Assembly (NCBI GenBank): GCA_023375785.1
Contig: SZWC01000508.1
Span: forward strand, 57,360 to 85,200
Length of the DNA: 27,841 nt
Direction of reading: 5' to 3'
From: Penium margaritaceum
Lineage: Eukaryota; Streptophyta; Zygnematophyceae; Desmidiales; Peniaceae
This document shows positions 18,819 through 27,229 of this stretch, piece after piece; the first letter of the stretch is position 1, and each line of letters opens with the position of its first letter. Under the pieces are notes generated by a model. That model saw only the letters and a program-made list of their open reading frames with translations. It made no database searches and was not told the origin of the DNA. The translations under genes and the position numbers were made by a program.

Positions 18819-20603
18819 CTGATGCGAGTCGACCCCAACACTGTCACCATGGCAGAGCAGAGGGCAAAGCAGTTTCGTCGATGCTTTGTGGCACCTGGTG
18901 CCTGCCGCAAAGCGTGGCCTCACGTTCGGCGTATTGTTACCCTCGACGGCACCTTTCTCAAAAATGGCTACAAACAGGTGCTATTGATCGCGCAGTTTTT
19001 CGATGCTAACAACAACAGCGTGCCCATGGCCTACGCCCTCGTCAGCAAGGAGGACGAGGACAACTGGGGGTGGTTTCTGCACCAGCTGTCTAACTCATAC
19101 TGGACCATGCGCGAAGGCGACACCACCATCATCAGTGACCGTGATCTAGGACTCCTCGCAGCGATGCCCAAGCTCCTCCCTCGGACCAACCACAAGTATT
19201 GCACCTTCCACATCAAGGAGAATATCTGGGTGACGTTCAGTAAGGCTGCAGTGGACATCTTCTCGCGGCTGGCACACGCATATGAGCGAGAGGAATACGA
19301 CAAGTTGAGCATGGAGCTCGTGCAGACGAACCAGGGCGCATCATGCTACGTGTTCGGTGATGGCGAGGAGGGAGGAATCCCTCTGCGATCGTGGAGCCGC
19401 TTTCACGGGCCACCGGGGTGTGGCGGCCACACCACAAGCAAAGTCGCCGAATCTCTGAACGCCCGGATCGTCAAAGCACGTAAGCTTTTTCCTTTCCACT
19501 GCTTCGCCAGTCTGTACCCATTCATGCAGAAGCTGTTTGCCACCCGCAGAAAGCTGGCACACGACATCAACATGGGCAGCGAGGTGGAGAGGAAGTGGGC
19601 GACCACACCCGGTAAGGCACTAACCCACAACTGCTTGGCGGCCCGCGACTACGAAGTGGTGCACACCGGGAACCTCATGGCCACAGTGACATGTAGCCGG
19701 GGTGTGCCACGGCAAGTGGACTGCCGCATGCGAAAGTGCAGCTGTGGCCGCTACCATGAGTTCGGCATTCCGTGTGTCCACGCATGTGCCGTGCTACTGG
19801 AGAACGGTGTCACCCCGGAAAACTAAACCGACATGGCGTACAGCATCGCCACGTGGAAGCGTTGCTATGGCCACCCCATGCCGGGCGTGAACCTGAGAGC
19901 GCTAAAACCTGCCCCCCCGGAACCAGACCGTCTCGGAGACCCCCCGGGACCGGGGTGGCAGGCCCCTGGAGGGCGTGCAGTGGGCCGTCCGCAGGGAAAA
20001 CGCATGCGGCGAGGGGATCTACTGTGCGCAAACCACATCTGTGGCAGGTGTGGCCAAAAGGGCCACCCTATGAAACGTTGCAAGAACCCACCCGCAGCAA
20101 CCCCGGCACAAATGGCTGCGGCTCGCGCTGCTGAACTGCGTGGCCAGCAGATTGCAGCAGGCAATGGTGCTGCGGATGTTGCGGGTGCCATCATGGATGC
20201 TGCAGACACAGAAGCTGGTACAAGCGCACGCACAAGTGCAGCAGCTGCAGGGGCAACAAGTGAGGAGGCAGGTGAAGAGGGCGAACTAACGCAAGAGCAG
20301 ACAGCAACCGGCCAGGCACAGGAGGGGGATGGGGAGGAGGAAGAGTATGAGGACGACGGTTCCGAGGAGGAGGGGAACAACGAGGTCGTAGTCGCCAGGC
20401 CTGCTCCAGAAGGTGAGCGCACTTCAGAGCCGACAGATTTGGACACTTCTGACGAGGAGTACGACCGAGATGAAGAGACTAGGAGGGCAAGGCATGAGGC
20501 AGAGGAGGCTGCTTTCTGTCGTCAGTATGCCATGGTCCGCGAGCTTGTTCCCGAGATGGGTCTCCCAGATCTTGACACCTTACCTGACATTGGAGCTGTT
20601 TGA
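18819..20603 (+). pseudogene. MULE transposase exon 3 (DDE catalytic domain, SWIM, CCHC)
   Basis: The catalytic domain with a CTFHIKEN motif (CxxH), followed by SWIM, TAA 19824-19826, and then in the same frame the MAYSIATWKRCY segment, a Pro/Gly-rich stretch, the CCHC knuckle and a highly acidic tail (about residues 160-225 after the stop) ending at TGA 20601-20603. The three acidic catalytic residues are intact. Truncation at the TAA would remove the knuckle and tail but leave the catalytic core whole. Confidence 0.9.
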
Positions 20604-20714
20604 GGGTAAGTTGTTGATTACTATTGCATATGAATCGTATGCCTTGCTATGCTGCCTTGGATGTGCACACATTACTACATTCAAATGTAACCTTCCCTTG
20701 TTGTATGATTGCAG

Positions 20715-21017
20715 GTTAAGAAGGCTATTCTACTTGTCCCTGTCCAAGCATCCACAAGGTCAAAATCCACAAGGCCCAAAAGGGGACTGTCTGTTAGGGG
20801 GCGGTTTAGATCGCAACGTGTGCATGTGGAAGGGGGTGAATGTGGTCAGATAACATGTGGCCAACAAGTTGAGGTGTTCTATGACGCCCTAGAGTGTGGA
20901 GATGCCTGCCCATGTGCAGCATGCGACGTTATACGTTGGGTGAACAATTTGCAAGTGTACGTGCAAGAGTGGATATCCTCATGTGACCTTTCTCCATTGT
21001 CTTTCATGTGGACTTAA
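20715..21017 (+). other. Possible terminal exon or 3' UTR of the MULE transposase gene
   Basis: After the TGA a good intron follows: GTAAGT at 20606, acceptor TGATTGCAG ending at 20714. The frame beyond is open to TAA at 21015-21017, reading VKKAILLVPVQAS with basic and Cys-rich parts. It could be a spliced 3' UTR, or extra coding sequence if the TGA at 20601 is itself a decayed CGA codon. Confidence 0.3.
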
Positions 21018-21548
21018 ACCTTTCGTACATATTCTCATTTCCATTGAATGTATGGTTTGCATTTGTATAGCAAAAGATGTGAAGTAATAGTGCTCGTAAT
21101 GCAGATTCATGAATGCTTGCACTTAATGGAATGGTCAGAATAATAACCCTTTGCAAAAGTTGCACAATTGTTTATGGTAATTTGACTTTCCTGCGGTTGC
21201 AGTTCAATGTTAGGTTCATTCATGTGTGACAGTTATGTCTCATTGTTCCAAAGAAACACTGAACATTACTTGAAGAGGCACCCACTCACAAATGATAGGA
21301 AGAACAATGTATTGAGGGGGATGAATGCAAGTAACCGTTTCAACGCATATACTAGGTGAATGCAAGTAACCTTTCAGTGGGGAGTGCAGTATCATGAATA
21401 CCCCATGACCTTAACCCCCATTATGGGTACTACATCATTCATGTTGCATATGTCTTGGCACAATGCTGTTCAATATGGATACACCTGACTACATCCCGGG
21501 AAGTGCTATCCCTAAACCCTAAACTCCATAAGTCATTTTGCACAAAAC
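21018..21548. other. MULE internal non-coding region with telo-box
   Basis: AT-richer than the rest of the window. CCCTAAACCCTAAAC at 21510-21524 is two units of the plant telomere repeat, known in plant promoters as a telo-box. A GAATGCAAGTAACC stretch occurs twice between about 21324 and 21372. No ORF of note. Confidence 0.5.
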
Positions 21549-21787
21549 TTACCTCAATGTTCTGGACTGTGGGTACTCTACAGAGGATTTCGTGAAAGTG
21601 TATGCTCTGTACACAAAAAATGAGGGCAAATTAGAAAGGAAACGACGAAAGTCTTCATCAATAACACTGTTCCTTGAGGGCAAACGGGAAATGATAATCT
21701 GAAAAGGAAGTAAGATGGCCCTGCATAAAGGGGGCACAATGGATATGATTTGGCCGAAACCTACGGATGTAGGATGCGCAGGGGCGA

Positions 21788-22072
21788 CTACGGACTCGGT
21801 GGCTCGGTCGATACCCACGGCTCCCAAGGGTCGGGACAGTTTGGTGGACGACTACTTGGCATGCGCATTCCCAAGTGCCATGCCATAATTTCAGGAGTCA
21901 CAGGAGCATGGGCCCATGATGGTTCTTCGTGGGCCAACTCACGGTTTCGTGCTACATACCGGTCCCACTCTGCCTTCAATGCTACCCATGCCCGATGAGC
22001 CGCCACGCGGTCCCCTATGGGCGTACTCCATCCTTGATGTGTCGGGTCATTCGGACGTCCGTCGGTGTCCAT
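21788..22072 (-). CDS. Small minus-strand ORF near the right MULE end
   Basis: A 94-codon frame starting MDTDGRPNDPTHQGW, with a central charged and Trp-containing helix-like stretch (AHRAWVALKAEWDRYVARNREL) and a Pro-rich end. It faces the transposase gene, the arrangement known from maize MuDR, where mudrB is convergent to mudrA. I recognise no family and it does not show similarity to MURB that I can judge. A second minus frame (21549-21827) overlapping its 3' end could be a spliced continuation. Weak but more protein-like than its surroundings. Confidence 0.25.
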   Translation of the reverse strand: MDTDGRPNDPTHQGWSTPIGDRVAAHRAWVALKAEWDRYVARNRELAHEEPSWAHAPVTPEIMAWHLGMRMPSSRPPNCPDPWEPWVSTEPPSP

Positions 22073-22724
22073 GTCGATGGAACGTGGAGTGAAGTAATGT
22101 GAATAGTGAGGAAAGTGGACTAAGTTTGAAGCACTTTAAGTACATACGAAAGTACCTATTGACCGTGCGAACCAATACAACGAACAGGTTCGACGACGGA
22201 AACCTTCATAGGTGCATGCCAACGTTCGAGACGCAAACCCGGACCGACAACGTCGTTTCTACTTTGTATTATGCTGCCTCAACGTCGAACGGGCAGAAAT
22301 AAGCTGCCCGAGTCCACGTGGACACAGGCTTCGCGCATGACCCATGCAACGATGGCAACATGACACCGTCACATATCCCCCCGACACACCGTCACATATC
22401 CCCCCGAGTGGCGCTACGTCGTCCCATTGGGCCGTCGTCCACTTTCGGCGTGGGACTCCGTACTCGACCAATCGCCGCAACGTATGATGTAAGCAATGCC
22501 AAGTCATACTTTGTCTCCTACAGAAACCATTTCCTTACCGTTTGCAACTACAAACCAGACGTGCTAACGTAAAGAAATGACGATCCGAAACCATCGTGAC
22601 GATATGCAAAATTAGGGTTCCGTTACGTTGTTTCAGTGACAATGTGGTAGCCTCGCGATGACGTACTTACGAGGCTTCTCCGAGGTCGACACCCCTAACC
22701 CCAAACCCTCGACTTTTCGTTAAA
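22073..22724. other. MULE right internal region without clear gene
   Basis: No convincing ORF. A 23-bp unit (ACACCGTCACATATCCCCCCGA) occurs twice in tandem from 22363. A degenerate CCCTAACCCCAAACCCT stretch lies near 22692-22709. This would hold the promoter of the minus-strand ORF if that is a gene. Confidence 0.4.
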
Positions 22725-22898
22725 AGAATGGGGGCGACTTAGCCATAACTCTAAGACTGTGGGCAAGCTGGGAAACTAATAAAAAACGGGGGCGACCTAG
22801 CCAGTTGTTTTCGGAATGGGGGTGACCTAGCCATTTTTCTCAGAATGGGGGCGTCTCAGACATGGTCGGCCGAAAATGGGGGCGACCTGGGAATTAGC
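22725..22898 (-). repeat. Right terminal inverted repeat of the MULE
   Basis: G-run motifs start at 22730, 22761, 22788, 22818, 22847 and 22878, spaced 27-31 bp, mostly in an A(A)TGGGGGCGAC context. GGAATGGGGGTGACCTAGCC and CATTTTTCTCAGAATGGGGG are near-exact reverse complements of left-end sequence. Confidence 0.8.
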
Positions 22899-23211
22899 CG
22901 AGAAAATAGGTGTATTTCCTGATTGGCTGGTTAGCTAAGTAACAAGCTCTACAGAGCTGGGGGGGGGCTAGAACTTGGAGGGGTCTCCCATTATTGTTCA
23001 TTCTTCATTCCAAACCAGTTGCTTTCAGTTTTCAGCTGCTTTCAGGCGCTAACTCTGGCGCGCGCGTTTCTGAGTAACAAACCCAGAGCTTCCAGACTTA
23101 GACTCTAGAGCAGCAGACTGAGGGGGCAGCTGACTTAAGCAACAAGCGTGGAAGCCCACACGCTGCATCATGAACGCTGCTGCCCCAACCTGCTGCCTAG
23201 GTTTTCCAGCT
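22899..23211 (+). repeat. Flank and probable 5' LTR remnant of copia C
   Basis: The sequence just before the PBS of element C should be its 5' LTR, but no second copy exists in the window and I cannot set a start. The end before the PBS reads TTTTCCAGCT, not a clean CA, so one to three spacer bases or mutation are possible. No gene is visible. Confidence 0.35.
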
Positions 23212-23223
23212 TGGTATCAGAGC
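23212..23223 (+). other. Primer binding site of copia C
   Basis: TGGTATCAGAGC, identical to those of A and B. Confidence 0.85.
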
Positions 23224-24269
23224 CAAAGCGTAGCAGCAGCAGCAGAAGACTGGCGAACAGGTGCCAGACAACGTCGGCGGACCCCCATACGCGCCAGTGC
23301 AAGGGAAATGCTGCTGGATTTTTTCCGGCAGCATTGACCCGCCTGGTGGCGGCGTCAGATTTTTTCCCACGGCCACTAGACAAGGGGAAATGCTGCCAAA
23401 ATGTTTCGACAGCACTGACCCCCACTCGTGACGCGAGGAGGTGAGCGGCAAGTGGCATCCGACATCTGCGGGAGACGACGCACGCTGCAACGTCACCAGG
23501 TGCAGTGAGTGGCACCAGCACGCGGAAGCAGCAACCTACAGCAGCGGTAGCCGCAGGCAATGGCAGCTAGCAGCGGCAACAACAGCCAGCAGCAGCTGCG
23601 TGCAGCAGCAGCAGTAGGCAGAAGCAGCAGCTCGCAGCAGCCCGCAGCAGCAGTAGCTTGCAGCAGCAGCAGCAGCAACAGCAACCCGCAATAGCAGCTT
23701 GCAACAACAGCCAACAACGGCAACAAGCAGTAGCCGCAGCACGTAGCAGCTATAGCATCGTGCAACAACAACAGCAAGCTGTAGCAGCTGCAGAAGCGAG
23801 CTGCAGCAGCAGCCAGCCGCACAGCAACAGCATCGAGCAGCGGCTGGCAGCAGCCAGCCGCGGCTGTTGTTGCTCGCTGCTTGCAGCGAGCGAGCAGCGA
23901 GCAGCAGCCCGCTGCTGCCAGCAAGGAGCAACTCGCTGCTGCCAAGCGAGCAGCAGCCTGCTGCTCGCAACAGACAGCGGGCTGCTGCCCGCTGTGACGA
24001 AAGAATAAAAAACGAAACAAAAAAATCCCCCACCCCCGCAGCTCGCTGCAGCAGCCCGCAGCAGCAGTGAGTAGCAACTGCAGCACGCAATAGCTGCAGT
24101 AGCATGCAACAGCAGCCACAGCAGCCGCAACAGCTCGCAGCAACAACAGCTACAGCTGCAATTGCAGCAACAATAGCAACTGCAGCAGCTGTAGTAGTAG
24201 CAGCAGCAACAGTAGCAGCAACAGTAGCAGTACCAGGAACAACAGCAGCAGTAGTAACATCAACAGTAG

Positions 24270-24309
<40 letters not shown>

Positions 24310-24358
24310 GGCTGTAGCGGCAATAGTACCACACAACGTCGGCACCAATAACCATCGC
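23224..24358 (+). repeat. CAG-rich leader of copia C
   Basis: Long runs of CAG with frequent TAG, CAA and GCA variants on the plus strand. Open frames of Leu, Ser, Gln, Ala or Cys runs on both strands are by-products. The corresponding leader of B has far fewer TAG variants. No separate gene is supported. Confidence 0.7.
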
Positions 24359-24507
24359 TGCTGACATCAGCACCCCTCTACTGGCGTCACTACTGACATC
24401 ATTAACAACAACAAAATTAGGGGAAGAAGGGAGGCAAAGAAAGGGAAGGGGGAAGACCACAGGGGTGGGTAGAATCCCCACCGCCCCAAGATCTGCTGAT
24501 ATCAGCA
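24359..24507. repeat. Palindromes before gag of copia C
   Basis: TGCTGACATCAGCA (24359-24372), a half-copy ACTGACATCATT (24392-24403) and the perfect palindrome TGCTGATATCAGCA (24494-24507). They match the set at 11180-11253 of element B in sequence and in position upstream of gag. Confidence 0.7.
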
Positions 24508-24544
24508 ACACAAAGACAAAAAAAAACACAAGGGACACAAAACC

Positions 24545-25933
24545 ATGGCTGGTAGCCCAGGTGAGGAGGGGTCCTCCTCTGTTGGGGGGACCCCTACCCC
24601 ACTTTTTCTGCAACGACAGTAGCAGCAGCAGTAGCAGCCGCCGCCACCGTCGCCGCCGCAGCAGCAGCAGCAGCAGCAGCAGTAGCAGCAACAGCAGTAG
24701 CAGATGCGGCAACAGCAACAACAGCAACAGCAGCAGCAACTGCAGTAGTAGCAACAGTAGCAACAGCAACAACAGCAGCAGCAACAGCAACAGCAGCAGC
24801 AACAGTAGCATCAGCAGCAGCAATAACAGCACCAGCCCACTGGTGTTGTTGGCGGCAACCCTGATACCCTCGTCGCTCTTCAGCAATAGCTCGCCGCCTT
24901 GACGCTACAGCTGGCACCGCTGCATCCAGTAGCCTCCCACACTGCCACCAGTGCGCCGCCGCCATTCATCCCTCCAGGGCACGCCAGCCAAGCTGTGTCT
25001 GCTGCCACATACTACCTGGCACAGCAGCAGACTCAGTGCCAGTGGTACACAGTGATCTCCGTCCTTGGTCCCACTCTGGGCGCCAGCCGCAGGCAGAAGG
25101 ACTTTGAGATGCCGCCGCCGCCGCTTCAGGCCGGCAAGCAGTTCCGGAGCTGGGAACTCAGCTTCCGGATCTGGGCGCAAGGTGAGGGCCTGTGGGAATA
25201 CTACTCCCTCCCTTACGACTCCACCCAGGCCGACCAGTTGTATGACGCTGGTCGCGCCGTCCATGCCCTCGTCCCAGTCGCCCCTCCAACTTCCTGCCTG
25301 GCCCTAGAACCTTTCCTCGGCGACTTCACCTTTGGCGACATCCCAGACCCTGCAGCCGCGTGGCACGTCCTCACCATGCCCCATTGCCTGTCCAGTGATG
25401 CTGAGATCAGCCGTCTGCTCCGGGAGATTAACTCCCTGCACATGGGGGAGACCGAGACAGTCACTGCCTACTGGCAGTGGGCGGAGGTCATCCTTCGTCG
25501 TCTCGGCAAATCTGCTCCACCTCCTCTGTCCGCGCTCCTTACCATCAAGCGCGGCCCCACCAGCGTGTACACGGACGTCTTTGTGCACTACCCCCAAGAC
25601 GTCCTCTCCACCATGGCGGCCCAGGGCACCCTTATGCCCTGGGCATACGAGCTCTCCCTCCGCATCGAGGAAGCTTGCCAGGAGTCCGAGCTCCATCTCA
25701 CGGAGGCTCTTGCATCACCTGCCATCGCCTCCCCTATCGTTGCCTCCGTGGTCGTCGCCTCCCCCACCGCAGCTACCTCATCGCCTTTGGGGAAGAAGAA
25801 GAAAGGCCGGAACAAGAAAGGCAAGGGTCCACCACAACAGCAGCGGCAGCAGTCGTCGACCGGGTCCAGCGGTGGTGGCTCGGTCTGTCACAACTGTGGC
25901 CAGCCCGGGCACAGGTGATACACATGTCAGTGA
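24545..25933 (+). pseudogene. Gag of copia C with a decayed poly-Gln segment
   Basis: ATG at 24545 in a good context (AACCATGGC) opens MAGSPGEEGSSSVGG, then a Gln tract interrupted by about nine TAG and one TAA, all in the same frame as the conserved Gag that follows. The tract leads through NPDTLVALQQ, another TAG (24887-24889), then LAALTLQL. Conserved blocks are QKDFEMPPPP, FRIWAQGEGLWEYYS and LGKSAPPPLSALL. A Lys-rich stretch precedes the knuckle CHNCGQPGHR-stop-YTC, where TGA 25916-25918 sits inside an otherwise complete CCHC. A second TGA follows at 25931. Start at 24545 is chosen for frame continuity and context. Confidence 0.8.
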
Positions 25934-26180
25934 AATCTGAGACTCTTGCTTCTCACGTTGATTCCTGTGACTCACCTCACAGGTTCAAATCCCCCCATGA
26001 GCATTATTCCCCAACCCAGCATACCATTTGCCCCTTCTTGGGCTACCCCGCCCATTTACCCCCAAACCTACTCGACTCCATGCATTATCCCAGCTAGGGA
26101 CTACCCCACCTTGTCCCTCTTCCCAAACAGGCTACACCGCTACTTCACCCTGCATTATCCTTTCCCCAAATCTGGGCAAC
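25934..26180. other. Junction sequence between copia C and the minisatellite
   Basis: C/T/A-rich sequence with CCCC-containing motifs that grades into the tandem array. No conserved coding motif is seen. The open frame through it (25946-26623) is due to composition. Confidence 0.45.
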
Positions 26181-26550
26181 CTCACCTTCCCATCACCTCA
26201 CCTCCCCACCTTACCTTCCCACCACCTGACCTCCCCACATCAGCTCCACACCTCACCTCCGCCCCACCTCACCTTCTCCCCACCTCACCTCCCCACCTTA
26301 CCTTCCCACCACCTGACCTCCCCACATCAGCTCCACACCTCACCTCCGCCCCACCTCACCTTCTCCCCACCTCACCTCCCCACCTTACCTTCCCACCACC
26401 TGACCTCCCCACATCAGCTCCACACCTCACCTCCGCCCCACCTCACCTTCTCCCCACCTCACCTCCCCACCTTACCTTCCCACCACCTGACCTCCCCACA
26501 TCAGCTCCACACCTCACCTCCTCCCCACCTCACCTCCCCACCACTTCACC
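26181..26550. repeat. 87-bp-period minisatellite, about 4.2 copies
   Basis: The marker CCCCACATCAGCTCCA starts at 26233, 26320, 26407 and 26494, exactly 87 bp apart. Each unit is itself built of CACCTCACC-like subrepeats. Because 87 is a multiple of three, all frames repeat a 29-residue unit. Copies are nearly identical except the last, so the expansion is recent. Confidence 0.93.
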
Positions 26551-26559
26551 TTCACAGCA

Positions 26560-26675
26560 CCTCACCTCACCCCACTTGCTGTTTACCTTCCTGTTTTACT
26601 ACTTAGGCCACAAGTTGTCCTAGCTCTCACTCATTCATTCAATCCAACACATCCGTTGTGTTCTCATTCTTGACA
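26560..26675 (+). repeat. 3' edge of the 5' LTR of copia D
   Basis: Sequence ending TTCTTGACA directly before a PBS. Only the inner end can be placed. The start, and whether the minisatellite lies inside the LTR, is unknown because the 3' LTR is beyond the window. Confidence 0.45.
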
Positions 26676-26687
26676 TGGTACCAGAGC
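26676..26687 (+). other. Primer binding site of copia D
   Basis: TGGTACCAGAGC, one base different from the PBS of A, B and C, consistent with an initiator-Met primer. Confidence 0.75.
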
Positions 26688-26754
26688 TCAAGTGACCCTC
26701 CTGTCGCCTGCCTCTGCCGTCTCCATCACGGCCATCACTTTGTTCCAGCACACG

Positions 26755-27130
26755 TCCGTCGCAAGCGTTTCGTCGTCCGCGATTCAAAGCCGATTTTGGC
26801 TGCAGCTAGTTGCAATTGACCTCCCCCTCTACCTTTCCACCGCAAAAGAATCCACTTTTAGGATTTTCCTCAACATTGGCAATTTCTGTCCACGACTTCC
26901 GTCGCGAGCGTTTTGCCTTCGGTCCTCTCACTCCAATTTCTTTTGGAGCTAATTGGAGTGGACCTCTTCCTCTACCTTTCTGTCGCAGAAAAATCCGTTT
27001 TCGGATTTTCCCTTGGCTCTCCCGGACATCGGCAGATTTCTGCCTACCTCATCCGTCGCGAGCGTTTTGCCCTCGGCACTCCCACTCCAAAATCTTCTGG
27101 CCCCCCTCCCTCCCGGCCTCCTCCCCCACC
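26755..27130 (+). repeat. Imperfect tandem repeat (about 143-154 bp) in the leader of copia D
   Basis: TCCGTCGC(G/A)AGCGTTT starts at 26755, 26898 and 27052. Between them GACCTCC(T)C...CTCTACCTTTC and ATCC(A/G)(C/T)TTTT(A/C)GGATTTTCC recur in the same order. This gives about two and a half units. ORFs in this region are frame by-products. Confidence 0.7.
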
Positions 27131-27229
27131 TTTCCATCGCAAAAAAATGTAAACAGGACACTTCTCACTTTTTTGACCTATTTTTTTTTTCTCTCCCCGG
27201 CTGCCCACCCTTCTCTCAACTCTCCCTTC

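Larger units (their letters stand above)
17664..20603 (+). pseudogene. MULE (MuDR-type) transposase gene with two introns and two nonsense codons
   Basis: The transposase of the DNA element. Predicted exons are 17664-17988, 18222-18727 and 18819-20603, joining in frame to 872 codons including the stop. Introns are 17989-18221 (GTACGT...TTGTGCAG) and 18728-18818 (GTGAGT...ACATGCAG). The phases fit and the joins restore continuous homology, such as CAD to LMRVDPNT. The DNA-binding start is FPGGMEFQTMEE. The DDE residues are Asp at 18945 (TLDGTFLK), Asp at 19137 (ISDRDLG) and Glu at 19449 (VAESLN). A SWIM finger starts at 19737 (CSCGRYHEF...CVH) and a CCHC knuckle lies at 20040-20081 (CGRCGQKGHPMKRC). 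The tail is acidic. TAG at 18257-18259 and TAA at 19824-19826 interrupt otherwise continuous homology. The start is the first ATG in the open frame and is uncertain. Confidence 0.85.
9111..22898 (+). mobile_element. Mutator-like (MULE) DNA transposon, interrupted by copia B
   Basis: The left end (9111-9300) and right end (22725-22898) are long imperfect inverted repeats; for example plus 9150-9196 matches the reverse complement of about 22811-22865. Between them lies a MuDR-type transposase gene on the plus strand and a possible small gene on the minus strand. Copia B (9944-17581) sits inside with its own duplication, so the original element was about 6.1 kb. The exact ends and the expected 9-bp target duplication are not certain. 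The best candidates, CCAGAAAAA at 9102-9110 and CGAGAAAAT at 22899-22907, match at 7 of 9 positions. Confidence 0.75.
23212..25933 (+). mobile_element. Ty1/copia element C, 5' part only
   Basis: A PBS, a 1.3-kb CAG-rich leader, and a gag related to A and B up to the zinc knuckle. Protease, integrase, RT, RNase H and a 3' LTR are absent. The homology ends within a few codons of the knuckle near 25930, and unrelated Pro/His-coding minisatellite sequence follows. It is either truncated by deletion or broken by a rearrangement involving element D. Confidence 0.8.

Noticed and set aside
22725..22898. CRISPR-like array, because of regular 30-bp spacing
   Set aside because: The shared core is only about 10-12 bp, the spacers are themselves partly similar, and the array is mirrored at 9111-9300, which fits transposon ends.
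24260..24886. Leu-rich minus-strand ORF, and similar Leu/Cys/Ala ORFs at 23493-24348 and 10590-11193
   Set aside because: They are antisense or frame shadows of CAG/GCA triplet repeats.
25946..26623. 225-codon Pro/His-rich plus-strand ORF
   Set aside because: It is the 87-bp minisatellite read through; the period is a multiple of three, so frames stay open. No start context or conserved domain.
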